A DNA stretch of 64,000 bases. It comes from Marinobacter salinisoli. Lineage in GTDB: Bacteria; Pseudomonadota; Gammaproteobacteria; Pseudomonadales; Oleiphilaceae. Under the pieces are notes generated by a model, which was given only the letters and a program-made list of their open reading frames with translations, made no database searches and was not told the DNA's origin. Of the stretch, positions 1 through 10,132 are shown in pieces. The stretch covers positions 2,480,001 to 2,544,000 of the forward strand of contig NZ_CP071247.1 in assembly GCF_017301335.1 (NCBI RefSeq), read 5' to 3'. Numbering within the stretch: the first letter of the stretch is position 1; each line of letters opens with the position of its first letter. The translations under genes and the position numbers were made by a program.

Positions 1-323
1 GTCACGTCGACGTAGTTACCATCCAGTTCATGCGCCGGAGCGAAACCAACGGCGTGAACAATGATATCTATGTTGTCCCAGTGCTTGCCCAGCTCAGTGA
101 ATACTTGCTGAATCTCCTCATCGGAGGCGACATCGCAGGGGAACGTGAGCTGACTACCCCATTGTTCGGCAAACTTTTCTACCCGGGGCTTGAGCTTGTC
201 ATTCTGGTAGGTGAAGGCCAGTTCTGCGCCCTCACGGGCAAAGGCCTCGGCAATGCCGTAGGCAATGGAAAGCTTGCTGGCAACGCCAACGATCAGGGCT
301 CGTTTGCCACTGAGTATTCCCAT
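1..323 (-). CDS. fabI: Enoyl-[acyl-carrier-protein] reductase (NADH), 5' part
   Basis: Reduces trans-2-enoyl-ACP in the last step of each fatty-acid elongation cycle in the cytoplasm. The first 107 codons are present and the reading frame runs off the left edge without a stop. The translation opens [19 protein letters not shown] and continues with [20 protein letters not shown], the FabI version of the Rossmann nucleotide site (GVASxxSIAxGIA). The ATG at 323 has an upstream GGAG. It sits 66 bases downstream of the YejF-like gene on the same strand, the order seen in Pseudomonas. Substrate Tyr/Lys residues lie outside the window. Confidence 0.93.
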   Translation of the reverse strand, partial: MGILSGKRALIVGVASKLSIAYGIAEAFAREGAELAFTYQNDKLKPRVEKFAEQWGSQLTFPCDVASDEEIQQVFTELGKHWDNIDIIVHAVGFAPAHELDGNYVDV

Positions 324-389
324 GGGTGAATCTCCATGCATGACTGAATTTTCCGCATTATCCCCGAAGCTTGGAGGGCGGGGTAACAC

Positions 390-1994
390 TCAATTGGTCG
401 TAGAGGACTTCTGGTAGAAGAATGCTGCGTTGAGCAGCTCGCAGGTATAATCCTGCTTGGGCGACTGGAAAATGTCGCTGGCGTCTCCGTATTCGACAAT
501 TTTGCCATGCCGAAGCACCAGCAATTTATGGCTGAGTGCCCGAACCACGGCCAAATCGTGACTGATGAAGATATAGCTTAGACCATAGCGGTCCTGAATA
601 TCCCTGAGCAGTTCAACCACCTGTTTTTGCACGGTTCGGTCCAGCGCAGAGGTGGGTTCGTCCAGAATGATCAGGTCCGGTTGAAGGGCCAGTGCCCGAG
701 CAATGGCGATACGCTGGCGCTGCCCGCCGGAAAATTCGTGCGGGTAGCGGTGCCTGGCATCCGGGTCCAGCCCCACATCTTTCAGGGCTTGAATGACGCG
801 CGCTTCGTGGTCCGCCCGGTTATCCGGATCATGGATTTCCAGGCCTTCACCGACAATCTCGGCAATCGACATGCGGGGGCTGAGGCTGCCAAACGGATCC
901 TGAAACACAATTTGAATGCGCTTCCGCCAGGGGCGGAATTCCCGCTGGGTTAATGGCCCCAACTGGTGCCCATCGAGATCGATTCCGCCCGTACTGTTGA
1001 TCAGTTTGAGCAAGGCATGCCCGATGGTGGTTTTGCCACTGCCACTCTCGCCGACGATGCCCAGGGTCTCGCCCCGTTCCAGGCTGAAATTTGCATCTTG
1101 AACGGCATGAAAATAAGCCTTGACCTTGCCCAGCAACGATTTCCTGGTGGGGAATCTAACGTCCAGTTGCCGGACCTCCAGAAGCGAATTGCCCGTGGTG
1201 TTCTTCGGCGGCGGTGCAGAGGGCGGTTCGGCGTTCAGGAGCATCTGGGTGTAGGGGTGTTGCGGGCTGGCGAATAACGCCTCTGAGGTGGCCCGCTCGA
1301 CGAGCTTGCCCCGTTCCATGACGGCCACCCGGTCAGCGTACCGGTGCACGATGGTCAGATCGTGCGTGATCAGCAGGATCGCCATGCCGAGTTTTTTCTG
1401 CAGGTCTTGCAGAAGTTCCAGCACCTGCTGCTGGACGGTCACATCCAGGGCCGTTGTGGGCTCATCCGCGATCAGTAGCTCCGGTTCATTGGCCAGGGCC
1501 ATCGCAATCATCACCCGCTGCTTCTGGCCCCCAGAGAGCTGGTGAGGGTAGCTTTTGAGTCGGCTTTCGGGGTTGTGGATGCCCACCAGGTCGAGCAACT
1601 CGATCGTACGTTTTCTGGCCTGGGAGTTGCGCAGCCCCTTGTGCAGTTCCAGGATCTCGCCAATTTGCCGTTCCACCGTGTGCAGCGGATTCAGAGAGGT
1701 CATTGGTTCCTGAAAGATCATGCTGATCTGCCGGCCGCGGATTTGCCGGAGCCGTTTGTCCGAGGCTTTGAGCATGTCTTCGCCACGATAGTGTATGGCT
1801 CCGGTGGGGTAGCTTGCGTGCCGCTCGTCCAGCAGCCGCAGCACTGACAGCGCCGAGATGGATTTGCCTGAGCCGCTTTCGCCCACCAATGCGACGGTCT
1901 CGCCCTCATCGATCGACAGCGACAGCGCGTCGACCACCCGGGGGCCCTCGTCGAAACAGATGGAGAGGTTAGAGATTTCCAGCAAATGGCTCAT
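390..1994 (-). CDS. yejF: ABC transporter ATPase with two fused nucleotide-binding domains (YejF/NppD-like)
   Basis: Powers import of peptides or peptide-like compounds by the inner-membrane transporter encoded upstream. The 534-residue protein has two complete ATPase halves. Each has a Walker A motif (GESGSGKS, then GESGSGKT) and an ABC signature (LSGGQKQR, then FSGGQRQR), followed by LLIADEP or LIILDEP Walker B motifs. The dipeptide/oligopeptide C-terminal extension follows each half. I chose the ATG at 1994 (MSHLLEISNL) because it lies one base after the TGA of the permease gene; an in-frame start at 2042 would overlap that gene. The order matches the Pseudomonas peptide/nucleoside-peptide transporter cluster beside fabI. 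Confidence 0.93.
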   Translation of the reverse strand: MSHLLEISNLSICFDEGPRVVDALSLSIDEGETVALVGESGSGKSISALSVLRLLDERHASYPTGAIHYRGEDMLKASDKRLRQIRGRQISMIFQEPMTSLNPLHTVERQIGEILELHKGLRNSQARKRTIELLDLVGIHNPESRLKSYPHQLSGGQKQRVMIAMALANEPELLIADEPTTALDVTVQQQVLELLQDLQKKLGMAILLITHDLTIVHRYADRVAVMERGKLVERATSEALFASPQHPYTQMLLNAEPPSAPPPKNTTGNSLLEVRQLDVRFPTRKSLLGKVKAYFHAVQDANFSLERGETLGIVGESGSGKTTIGHALLKLINSTGGIDLDGHQLGPLTQREFRPWRKRIQIVFQDPFGSLSPRMSIAEIVGEGLEIHDPDNRADHEARVIQALKDVGLDPDARHRYPHEFSGGQRQRIAIARALALQPDLIILDEPTSALDRTVQKQVVELLRDIQDRYGLSYIFISHDLAVVRALSHKLLVLRHGKIVEYGDASDIFQSPKQDYTCELLNAAFFYQKSSTTN

Positions 1995-1995
1995 G

Positions 1996-3018
1996 TCAGC
2001 TCTTTCTCGGATCAAAGGCATCCCGGACGGCTTCGCCAACAAACACCAATAGGGTCAGCATCACCGACAACGAAACGAAAGCAGATATGCCCAACCACGG
2101 GGCATGCAGATTGGCCTTGCCCTGAGCGATCAGCTCGCCGAGTGATGGCGACCCCGAGGGCAAACCAAAGCCAAGGAAGTCGAGCGATGTCAGCCCGGTG
2201 ATGGCGCCGGTGAGGATAAACGGCAGAAACGTCAGAGTGGCAACCATGGCATTCGGGAGAATGTGCCGGAACATGATTTTTCGGTTGTCGAGCCCCAATG
2301 CCCGAGCGGCCTTCACGTATTCAAAGTTTCTGGCGCGAAGGAATTCGGCACGGACCACATCCACCAGCCCCATCCAGCTGAACAGCAGCATGATTCCCAG
2401 CAGCCACCAGAAGTTCGGCTGGACAATGCTGGACAGAATGATCAGAAGATAGAGCACGGGCAAGCCGGACCAGATTTCAATAAAGCGTTGTCCGAGCAGA
2501 TCGATTTTTCCGCCGTAGTAGCCCTGAATGGCACCGACCGCGACACCGACAATGGTGCTCGCGAAAGTCAGGGTCAGACCAAACAGCACCGAAATCCGGA
2601 AGCCGTAGATAACCCGTGCTGCGACATCCCGGCTCTGGTCGTCAGTGCCGAGCCAGTTTTCTGCACTGGGTGTTGCCGGCGAGGGTACTTCCAGGTCGTA
2701 ATTGATGGTGTCATAACTGAAGCGGATTGGTGGCCAGACAATCCAGCCGTTGGCTTCAATCTCTTCGGCAATGAAGGGGTCACGATAGTCCGCCTCCGTG
2801 GGCAGAAATCCGCCGAACGTTTCCTCTGGTACCGCCTCGACGACGGGGAAATACAGGTTCCCGTTGTATGACACAATCAGCGGTGAATCATTGGCAATCA
2901 GTTCGGCACAGAGCGAGAGACCAAAGAGGGCGAGGAACACCCAGAGCGACCAGTAACCGCGTCGGTTGGCCCGGAAATTCCGCAGCCGTCGTTGTTGAAT
3001 CGGAGAGAGTGACGGCAT
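1996..3018 (-). CDS. yejE: Peptide ABC transporter permease (YejE-like)
   Basis: Second inner-membrane permease of the same importer, 340 residues. It has an N-terminal membrane segment near residues 23-45, then a periplasmic stretch with WLGTDDQSRDVAARVIYGF, the signature start of the DppC/OppC family. Five further hydrophobic segments and the EAA cytoplasmic loop (EYVKAARALGLDNRKIMFRHILPN) follow. It is two bases from the YejB stop and one base from the ATPase start, so it is almost certainly translated from one operon mRNA. The long periplasmic insert (about residues 55-115) is typical of YejE rather than DppC. Confidence 0.92.
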   Translation of the reverse strand: MPSLSPIQQRRLRNFRANRRGYWSLWVFLALFGLSLCAELIANDSPLIVSYNGNLYFPVVEAVPEETFGGFLPTEADYRDPFIAEEIEANGWIVWPPIRFSYDTINYDLEVPSPATPSAENWLGTDDQSRDVAARVIYGFRISVLFGLTLTFASTIVGVAVGAIQGYYGGKIDLLGQRFIEIWSGLPVLYLLIILSSIVQPNFWWLLGIMLLFSWMGLVDVVRAEFLRARNFEYVKAARALGLDNRKIMFRHILPNAMVATLTFLPFILTGAITGLTSLDFLGFGLPSGSPSLGELIAQGKANLHAPWLGISAFVSLSVMLTLLVFVGEAVRDAFDPRKS

Positions 3019-3020
3019 GG

Positions 3021-4106
3021 TTACGCACCCTCCCGGCTTTCAAAGTCGATTCGGGGGTCGACCAGCACGTAAGTGATGTCGCTCACCAGTTTCAGGACCA
3101 GCCCCATCAGAGTATAGATGTAGAGCGTACCGAAGATGACCGGGTAATCCCGGTTGAGCGCAGCCTCAAAGCCCAGCAGGCCAAGACCATCAAGTGAGAA
3201 GATGACTTCGATCAGCAGTGAACCGGTGAAGAACAGGGCAACCAATACGCCGGGCAGGCTGGCAATGACGATCAGCATGGCATTGCGGAATACGTGACCG
3301 TACAGCACCTGTTTGTTATCAAGCCCCTTGGCCTTGGCCGTAACCACATACTGCTTGCTGATCTCGTCAAGGAAGGAGTTTTTGGTCAGTAATGTCAGGG
3401 TGGCAAAGCCACCGATGACGTTTGCCGTTACCGGGAGGGCCAGGTGCCAGAAATAGTCGGCCACCTTCTCGTACCAGGCGAGCTCGTCAAAGTTGGACGA
3501 GGTCAGGCCGCGGAGCGGGAACCAGTCAAAGTAGCTGCCACCGGCGAACAGGACAATCAGCAGTATCGCAAAGAGAAAACCGGGAATGGCGTAGCCGACT
3601 ACGATGGCGGAGCTGGTCCAGACATCAAATCGCGAACCGTCGGTAACGGCCTTGCGAATGCCCAGAGGAATGGAGATCAGGTAGATAATCAGGGTGGACC
3701 AGAGACCCAGTGAGATGGATACCGGCATCTTGTCCAGAATCAGGTCCAGAACGCTTTTTTCGCGAAAGAACGAGTCGCCGAAGTTAAAGGTGGCGTAGTC
3801 CCCAAGCATTTTGAAAAAGCGTTCGTGGGGGGGCTTATCGAAACCGTACATGGTTTCGATTTCTTTCAGCAGTTCATCTGGAATGCCGCGGGCTCCACGG
3901 CTGTCGCCGGAACCGCTGGCGACTTCACCGCCGGCATCACCGCCCGATGCCCGTGCAAGGGCGCTGCCGCCGTGACCCTCCATTTCCGCAATCAACTGCT
4001 CAACCGGTCCCCCGGGGGCGGCCTGAACGATGACGAAATTCAGCAGCATAATCCCGATCAGAGTCGGGATGATCAATGCAAGCCGTCGGAGTATGTATAT
4101 GCCCAT
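3021..4106 (-). CDS. yejB: Peptide ABC transporter permease (YejB-like)
   Basis: First inner-membrane permease, 361 residues, starting [20 protein letters not shown] as expected for DppB/OppB proteins. After the first membrane segment comes a Gly/Ser/Ala-rich insert around residues 40-70. It includes [20 protein letters not shown] and probably forms a flexible periplasmic loop, as in YejB. The EAA-type loop [20 protein letters not shown] lies near residue 255. It follows the solute-binding gene by 42 bases. Membership in the YejB family is clear; the exact peptide substrate is not visible from the sequence. Confidence 0.92.
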   Translation of the reverse strand: MGIYILRRLALIIPTLIGIMLLNFVIVQAAPGGPVEQLIAEMEGHGGSALARASGGDAGGEVASGSGDSRGARGIPDELLKEIETMYGFDKPPHERFFKMLGDYATFNFGDSFFREKSVLDLILDKMPVSISLGLWSTLIIYLISIPLGIRKAVTDGSRFDVWTSSAIVVGYAIPGFLFAILLIVLFAGGSYFDWFPLRGLTSSNFDELAWYEKVADYFWHLALPVTANVIGGFATLTLLTKNSFLDEISKQYVVTAKAKGLDNKQVLYGHVFRNAMLIVIASLPGVLVALFFTGSLLIEVIFSLDGLGLLGFEAALNRDYPVIFGTLYIYTLMGLVLKLVSDITYVLVDPRIDFESREGA

Positions 4107-4148
4107 CTGGTGGTGCGTTCCTTACGTTACAGCTTGGGTAAGAGTGTC

Positions 4149-5981
4149 TTACTCAGGTTTTACCCACCAGTTGTTCAGGTCCGACCCATTTTTGGGCGTG
4201 ATTTCCGGCCGTTGCAGATGGCTCCAGTAGGCGACCCGATCCTGGGCCAGGTGCCAGTGCGGGATCACGTAGTGGCCATGAAGCAAAACCCGGTCAAGTG
4301 CGCGAACCCGCTGAACCAGTTCCTCCCGGTCGGGCGCCTGAATCACCTGCTGGACCAGGCTGTCGACCACCGGGTCCGCAATCCCCATGTAGTTTCTTGA
4401 TCCGTTGGCGTTCACGTTGGCGGAGTGCCAGTACTCACGCTGCTCGTTGCCGGGCGAGTCGGATTGGGGCAGCACTTGGGTGATCATGTCGAAATCGAAT
4501 TCTCGAACCCGCTGAATGTATTGGTTGCTGTCCACCAGGCGAACAGAGACATCAACGCCCAGCTTGGCGAGGGTGTTCTTGAAGGGCAGCACAACACGCT
4601 CAAAGCTCTTCTGGAACAGAAGGATTTCGAAGGCCAGTGGTTTGCCGGATTCGACATGGGTCATCTTCCGGTCCTGGATTTCGTACCCCGCAGCCTTCAA
4701 TAGCTCCATGGCTGTGCGAAGGTTTTTCCTCAGACCCTGTTGTCCGCCGGCTTCTGGTGGCTGGTAGGTTTCTGTGAAAACGTCTTCGCTGAGCTGGTCA
4801 CGGTACGCTTCCAGAATTTCGAGTTCTCGCCCCTCGGGCAGGGCGCTTGAGGCAAGATCGCTGTTTTCGAAGTAGCTGTCGGTTCGGGTGTACTGGCCAT
4901 AAAACAGGTTCTTGTTGGCCCATTCGAAGTCGAAACCGTAGGCCAGCGCTTCACGGACCCGCGCGTCCTTGAACACGCCCCGTCGGGTATTGAAGATGAA
5001 GCCCTGCATGCCTGTTGGGCGATGGTGTTCGATGGCTTCGGCAATAATTTTTCCTTCCGTGAACCTGGGGCCGCTGTAGGCTGTCGCCCAGTTTTTTGCC
5101 GACGTCTCGATTCGGTAGTCGAAACTCCCTGCTTTGAAGCCTTCCAGAGCGACCGTGTCATCGTTGTAATAGTCGTACTGGATTTTGTCGAAATTGAATC
5201 GACCCTTTCGCACGCCCAGGTCCTTGCCCCAGTAATCTTCCACACGTTCATAGGCGATGGAACGACCCGCCTCGAATTTGCCGATGCGGTAGGGGCCGCT
5301 ACCCAGGGGCGGGTTCAGTCCGTTTTTGCCAAACTCACGATCGGCCCAGTAATGGGCCGGAAGAATCGGCATCTGACCCAGGATTAATGGCAGTTCGCGA
5401 TTGGATGTGTCGCCAAAATCGAAACGAACGCGCCGCGGGCTTTCCACCGTTACCTTTGAGACATCGGCGTAGTAATTGCGGAAAAAGGGGTGACCCTTGG
5501 TGGTCAGAATTTCGAAGGAGAACTTCACATCCTCGGCCGTGATGGGCTGACCATCGTGAAAGCGCGCCTGTTCCCGAAGGTTGAAGATCACGTAGCTGCG
5601 ATCTTCGGGGGTTTCGATGGATTCCGCGATCAGGCCGTAGGCGGAAAACGGCTCGTCGTCAGAGGATTCCAGCAGGGTGTCGTACAGGTAGGTATTGATG
5701 CCGGCCGCGGCAATGCCCCGAATATCGAACGGGTTGAAGGAGTCGTAGCCGTTGGCAACAACCGCCATTTTGACCGAGCCGCCTTTGGGGGCGTCCGGAT
5801 TGACGTAGTCAAAGTGCGCGAACCCGTCAGGATATTTGGTTTCCCCGTGCATGGCCATGCCGTGCCTGGGTTCAGCCGAGGGCGCCTGTGGTTCTTCAGC
5901 GAATCCGGTGGTTGTACCGGCCATCAGGGAAAGAGAAGCTAGAAGCGTCGTCAGGTATGAAGCTGTCCGTTTGCTGGTCAT
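4149..5981 (-). CDS. yejA: Periplasmic solute-binding protein, extracellular family 5 (YejA-like)
   Basis: Captures peptides or related ligands in the periplasm and delivers them to the YejBE permeases. It has 610 residues. A cleavable signal peptide is visible (MTSKRTASYLTTLLASLSLMAG then TTTGFAEE, probable cut after GFA). The family-5 fold follows, with HDGQPITAEDVKFSFE near residue 140 and LEGFKAGSFDYRIE later. It is the first gene of the operon, with 130 bases of intergenic space upstream. Pseudomonas has two such binding proteins at this place; only one is present here. Confidence 0.92.
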   Translation of the reverse strand: MTSKRTASYLTTLLASLSLMAGTTTGFAEEPQAPSAEPRHGMAMHGETKYPDGFAHFDYVNPDAPKGGSVKMAVVANGYDSFNPFDIRGIAAAGINTYLYDTLLESSDDEPFSAYGLIAESIETPEDRSYVIFNLREQARFHDGQPITAEDVKFSFEILTTKGHPFFRNYYADVSKVTVESPRRVRFDFGDTSNRELPLILGQMPILPAHYWADREFGKNGLNPPLGSGPYRIGKFEAGRSIAYERVEDYWGKDLGVRKGRFNFDKIQYDYYNDDTVALEGFKAGSFDYRIETSAKNWATAYSGPRFTEGKIIAEAIEHHRPTGMQGFIFNTRRGVFKDARVREALAYGFDFEWANKNLFYGQYTRTDSYFENSDLASSALPEGRELEILEAYRDQLSEDVFTETYQPPEAGGQQGLRKNLRTAMELLKAAGYEIQDRKMTHVESGKPLAFEILLFQKSFERVVLPFKNTLAKLGVDVSVRLVDSNQYIQRVREFDFDMITQVLPQSDSPGNEQREYWHSANVNANGSRNYMGIADPVVDSLVQQVIQAPDREELVQRVRALDRVLLHGHYVIPHWHLAQDRVAYWSHLQRPEITPKNGSDLNNWWVKPE

Positions 5982-6111
5982 AGGTCTCGCGCGTTCCGGA
6001 GTGTCAGTTAAGAGGCGCCGGCTCTCGTTAAGCTTCGATCGACGGCGCGCTCCGGGTCATTCTGACCCATCTGATTCTTATGTGTTCCCAGAATGTCCTG
6101 ACCTTTCCGGG

Positions 6112-7812
6112 TCAGGGACTGTTCCGGATATCAACGTAGAGTACCAGACTTTGGCCAGGTTGGAGATATCGTGAGGTGTTCAGGTCGTTCCAGCTTGCGA
6201 TGTCGCGCACATTCACGGAGAAACGGCTGGCAATCGTCCACAGGGAATCACCCTCTCGAACCCGGTAACCCACCTTGCGAACCATGGAGCTGCCACGGGC
6301 ACTGGACGACGCCACCTGAGTTGGCTTGGATACCTTGGACCAGATCACCAGTTCCTTGCCTGGCAACAGGGGATCGCCAGGCGCCATACCGTTCCAGGCT
6401 GCGACCTGGCGTACGGATACCCGATGCTCTCTTGCGATGTCCCAGAAAGTGTCACCACGGCGCACGGTATAACGGACCTTGTTGCCCTTCCGCTTACGGT
6501 CCTGCTTGCGCTCCAGGCGCTCGGAGGCGCTCAGCGCGTAGGTGTCTGATCCTTTCAGAGCGGACGGAATCAGCAGGCGCTGGTTAATCCGGATCAGGTC
6601 AGTATCCAGTTTGTTGACCTGCTGGATCACTGAAGGGGTCGTGTTGAACTTGCGTGCAATGGAGATCAGGCTGTCCCCGGAAGCCACTTTGTAATTGCGC
6701 CAGGAGACGCGCTGCTCCACCGGCAGGTTCGCCAGTGCGGAGCGGAATGTATCGGCATTTTCGATCGGAACCAATAGACGGTGGGGGCCATCGGGGTTGG
6801 TTGCCCAGCGGTTGTAGCTCGGGTTCAGCAGATAGATTTCGTCCACGTCGACCTGTGCAAGCTGGGCTGCCTGGGCAAGGTCCAGCTGGGAGCCGGTATC
6901 GACAACCTCGAAGTAGGGCTCATCCTTCAGCGCAGGAAGTTCAATTCCGTAGGCTTCCGGCTTGTCGAAGATTCGGGCCAGGGCGATCAGCTTGGGTACG
7001 TAATGTCGGGTTTCCTGTGGCAGATCCAGTGACCAGTAATCCTGTGGATGATTGCGCTTGCGATTCTTGCGCATGGCGCTGGATACGGTGCCACCACCAC
7101 TGTTATAGGCGGCGAGTGCCAGGGTGTAATCACCGTCAAAGCGCTTGGCCAGCCGGTCGAGGTAGGTGAGAGCGGCATCGGTGGCCTCAATCAGGTCGCG
7201 ACGATCATCGTGCCACCAGCTCTGGGTCAGGCCGAAGTATTTTCCCGTGGAGGGTATGAACTGCCAGAGGCCGGCAGCTCTGCCGTGGGAATACGCAAAT
7301 GGATCAAATGCGCTTTCTACAATCGGCAACAGTGCGAATTCGTTGGGCAAGTTGCGCTTTTCGGTTTCGTTCAGGATGTAGTGCAGGTATCGACTACCCC
7401 GGTCGGCTACCCGCTTGATGTAAGTCGGGTGCTTGGCATACCAGTCAAGCTGATCCCGGATGCGCTTGTTGTCGATGTCGTGGTCAAGCTCAAACCCTTC
7501 TCGCAGGCGTTGCCAGAGGTCCTGGGTTTCGGCGCTGGCCTGCTGCTCGGGATTGTCCAGCTTTTCACGGGCATCCTGGGCTGCGGCACGCAGTGAAGGC
7601 GCAATGGCATCGTCGAGGGTTCCATCCGGCGCGCCACCGCCCGAAGCCACGGATCGTTTGAGTCCTTCGTCGCCCGCCGCCACGGTGACCTGGTTGGAAT
7701 CGAGCAGCGCCTCCTCACTGAGTTTTGCCGTCTCTCTGGACGTCTCGAACACACTGCATCCACTGGCCAGTGCACCGGTAAAAAATAGCAGAGACAATCG
7801 TTTGACCGACAT
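6112..7812 (-). CDS. mltD: Membrane-bound lytic murein transglycosylase D (lipoprotein)
   Basis: Cleaves glycan strands of peptidoglycan from the inner face of the outer membrane. The ATG at 7812 gives a lipoprotein signal MSVKRLSLLFFTGALASGCS with lipidated Cys19; a GTG at 7830 is an alternative start. The soluble lytic transglycosylase domain holds the catalytic Glu166 in LLPIVESAFDPFAYSHGRA, followed by AGLWQFIPSTGKYFGL. Three LysM repeats follow in the C-terminal third, each with the pattern YxVxxGDSLxxIAxxF or a close variant (KVASGDSLISIARKF, YTVRRGDTFWDIARE, YRVREGDSLWTIASRF). The family commonly has two, so three is slightly long. It lies between the ABC cluster and gloB. Confidence 0.94.
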   Translation of the reverse strand: MSVKRLSLLFFTGALASGCSVFETSRETAKLSEEALLDSNQVTVAAGDEGLKRSVASGGGAPDGTLDDAIAPSLRAAAQDAREKLDNPEQQASAETQDLWQRLREGFELDHDIDNKRIRDQLDWYAKHPTYIKRVADRGSRYLHYILNETEKRNLPNEFALLPIVESAFDPFAYSHGRAAGLWQFIPSTGKYFGLTQSWWHDDRRDLIEATDAALTYLDRLAKRFDGDYTLALAAYNSGGGTVSSAMRKNRKRNHPQDYWSLDLPQETRHYVPKLIALARIFDKPEAYGIELPALKDEPYFEVVDTGSQLDLAQAAQLAQVDVDEIYLLNPSYNRWATNPDGPHRLLVPIENADTFRSALANLPVEQRVSWRNYKVASGDSLISIARKFNTTPSVIQQVNKLDTDLIRINQRLLIPSALKGSDTYALSASERLERKQDRKRKGNKVRYTVRRGDTFWDIAREHRVSVRQVAAWNGMAPGDPLLPGKELVIWSKVSKPTQVASSSARGSSMVRKVGYRVREGDSLWTIASRFSVNVRDIASWNDLNTSRYLQPGQSLVLYVDIRNSP

Positions 7813-7967
7813 AGAAAAGTTCCGGCTCACGGTTGGGGCCGGATCATGTGATTGAAAATCCGGCAGATTTAATGGGTTACAATAAAAAGGTGGAACGATT
7901 CTATGAAAGCCCTCTTCTGAGCGTCAAGAAGCCTCTCGTTACGACCCTGAGAGGATTTGTTAACGAC

Positions 7968-8762
7968 TCAAAAGTTGTCCTTGCCGTGTCTTATGGCCGC
8001 AAATATCGCATCGGCACTATCCGATGGCAGATTGTGCTGCTCGCAATAGGCTAACGCGGCTCGCTCCACGGACGGATCGTCCCAGCGCAGGAATGGGTTA
8101 AGTTGCCTTTCCTGGGCCAGGTTTGAGGGTACCGTGGGCTCGTCTTTTTCACGCAGTTTCTTGCAGTGGTCCTCGAACGCTTTCAGGTTGGCGTCCTCTG
8201 GCAGCCAGCTGCGGGCGAAACGGAGATTGGCCAGGGTGTATTCGTGGGCACAGTAAACGGCCGTACTTTCGGGCAGGGAGCGGATTGCCTCCAGTGAGTG
8301 GCGCATCTGTCCGGGTGAGCCTTCAAACAGTCGGCCGCAACCGCAGACAAACAGCGTGTCTCCGCAGAACAGAATTGGGCGGCCGTTCACCGCTGTTTCG
8401 CAAAAGTACGCGATGTGATCAAGCGTGTGTCCAGGAACACCCAGCACCGAAAACGCCAGCTCGTACCAGGTCGCTTTTGCGCCGGGTTGCACGGGCTCGG
8501 AAATACCTTTGAACGGTGAGTTTGCCGGCCCGATAATGCGGCAGTCCGGCGCATGCGTGTGTAACTCCGGCACACCGCCGACATGATCGGGGTGGTGGTG
8601 GGTGACCAGGATAGTATCCAGGCGCAGGTGGTGTTCGTTCAGGTGCTCAAGCACCGGCCTGGCCTGCCCGGGATCAACCACCAGAGCCCGACCTGTCTCG
8701 GTGTCCGAAAGGCACCAGATATAGTTATCACTGAACGCGCGGATGGGATGCACGGTCAACAT
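7968..8762 (-). CDS. gloB: Hydroxyacylglutathione hydrolase (glyoxalase II)
   Basis: Hydrolyses S-lactoylglutathione to lactate and glutathione in methylglyoxal detoxification. The 264-residue protein shows the binuclear-metal motif [10 protein letters not shown] near residues 53-62, then the metal ligands in [10 protein letters not shown] and [17 protein letters not shown], and the final [13 protein letters not shown]. The start at 8762 ([16 protein letters not shown]) matches the family N-terminus; upstream in-frame codons read into the divergent promoter region. It diverges from the methyltransferase gene, as gloB and yafS do in enterobacteria. Confidence 0.95.
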   Translation of the reverse strand: MLTVHPIRAFSDNYIWCLSDTETGRALVVDPGQARPVLEHLNEHHLRLDTILVTHHHPDHVGGVPELHTHAPDCRIIGPANSPFKGISEPVQPGAKATWYELAFSVLGVPGHTLDHIAYFCETAVNGRPILFCGDTLFVCGCGRLFEGSPGQMRHSLEAIRSLPESTAVYCAHEYTLANLRFARSWLPEDANLKAFEDHCKKLREKDEPTVPSNLAQERQLNPFLRWDDPSVERAALAYCEQHNLPSDSADAIFAAIRHGKDNF

Positions 8763-8851
8763 ACAAGTCTCACCTGTGAAATCTGAGTGTGACTGATATG
8801 ATAGATCATTACCGGGGCGGTCCAAAACCGGGCCAGAAGCGGGGTGACCTT

Positions 8852-9646
8852 GTGAAAAAGCCAGAAACGATTGATTACGCGGCTCGCCACGAAAGTTTCG
8901 AGCGGTGGTTTCAGACGCCGCTGGGCAGGGCTTTACTGGCGGATCAGCGGCGAATGCTGGACAGCGATCTGGCTCGCCTGACCGGCGCTCGCCAATTGCA
9001 GGTCGGTATCAGTCATCGATTACCGTTGGCCACCGGCACGGATTTCACGCAAAGAATCATGACCACCCCCTTTTGGTCGGGCGAGATCTCCGACGGGGTA
9101 GTCGTGTGCGATTCCCATGAATTGCCGTTTCCCTCAGATTCCATGGATCTGGTCGTGCTTCATCACAGTGCGGATTTCAGCAAGTCTCCGCACGAGGTGA
9201 TTCGGGAAGCTGCCCGTGTCCTGCGGGGTGAGGGGACGATCGCGCTCATCGGTTTGAATCCGTTGAGCCTCTGGGGGCTGCGCCGGGCAGTCTCCCGTTT
9301 CCGCGAAGGGCCCTGGGGTGGGCGGTTCCTGTTTCGCGGGCGCATGGAGGACTGGTTACACCTTCTGGGTTTCAATATTGAAGTATCTGCCACGCGGTTT
9401 TTTCGTTTGCCGCTCCAGAGGAGTGGGCGAGATGTCGAAAGCCGGTTGGATTCGAGGCTGGCTGGCAATAGAATCCTGCCCCTTGGTGCTTACTACTGCA
9501 TTATGGCCAGAAAACGGGTGTATGCGGGATTGCCCAAGCGTCCGGTCTGGGGCAAGGCGAAAGTGATTGCGCTGTCTGGCACCAGAGCCATTGGGGCATC
9601 CCGCGGAGCCCACGCAGGCAAGTGGATGCAGGAAAATACCGAATAA
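8852..9646 (+). CDS. SAM-dependent methyltransferase, YafS-like
   Basis: Class I methyltransferase of unknown substrate. The core reads [23 protein letters not shown], then [34 protein letters not shown], which closely follows the E. coli YafS pattern. The SAM-binding glycine motif near the N-terminus is degenerate ([10 protein letters not shown]), as in other YafS proteins. I chose the GTG at 8852 ([16 protein letters not shown]) because GGGGTG precedes it by a few bases; the frame is open from 8789. Its position between gloB and rnhA-dnaQ is conserved in gammaproteobacteria. Confidence 0.88.
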   Translation: MKKPETIDYAARHESFERWFQTPLGRALLADQRRMLDSDLARLTGARQLQVGISHRLPLATGTDFTQRIMTTPFWSGEISDGVVVCDSHELPFPSDSMDLVVLHHSADFSKSPHEVIREAARVLRGEGTIALIGLNPLSLWGLRRAVSRFREGPWGGRFLFRGRMEDWLHLLGFNIEVSATRFFRLPLQRSGRDVESRLDSRLAGNRILPLGAYYCIMARKRVYAGLPKRPVWGKAKVIALSGTRAIGASRGAHAGKWMQENTE

Positions 9647-9660
9647 ATATCAGGAGTATT

Positions 9661-10104
9661 ATGTCGGGCAGAGTGATTTTGTACACCGATGGCGCGTGCA
9701 AGGGTAATCCCGGTCCCGGTGGCTGGGGGGTCGTCCTGCGATACGGCGATGCCTGTAAAACGCTGCACGGAGGTGAGGCCGAGACAACCAATAACCGCAT
9801 GGAGTTGATGGCGGCGATTCGGGGGCTGTCGGCACTCAAGCGGGCCTGCGAAGTCGAACTCTACACGGACTCCCAGTACGTCCGTAAAGGCATTACTGAA
9901 TGGATGAAAGGCTGGAAACGGAACGGCTGGAAAACGGCGGCCAAAAAACCGGTCAAGAACGAAGATTTGTGGCGCGCCCTCGATGACGAGGTTGCCCGTC
10001 ATCAAGTGAACTGGCACTGGGTAAAAGGCCATTCAGGCAACCCGGATAACGAACTGGCCGATGAACTGGCCAATCGTGGTGTGTCCGAGTTAAGTCGGGC
10101 CTGA
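9661..10104 (+). CDS. rnhA: Ribonuclease HI
   Basis: Degrades the RNA strand of RNA-DNA hybrids. It has 147 residues, close to the E. coli length. The catalytic carboxylates are D10 ([16 protein letters not shown]), E48 ([10 protein letters not shown]), D70 (LYTDSQYV) and an Asp in the C-terminal [10 protein letters not shown]. The basic-protrusion helix [20 protein letters not shown] is present. The ATG at 9661 follows AGGAG and gives the usual N-terminus. The methyltransferase stop lies 15 bases upstream. Confidence 0.97.
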   Translation: MSGRVILYTDGACKGNPGPGGWGVVLRYGDACKTLHGGEAETTNNRMELMAAIRGLSALKRACEVELYTDSQYVRKGITEWMKGWKRNGWKTAAKKPVKNEDLWRALDDEVARHQVNWHWVKGHSGNPDNELADELANRGVSELSRA

Positions 10105-10132
10105 CGCAAGCAACGCGGATTTATGTGAAGTT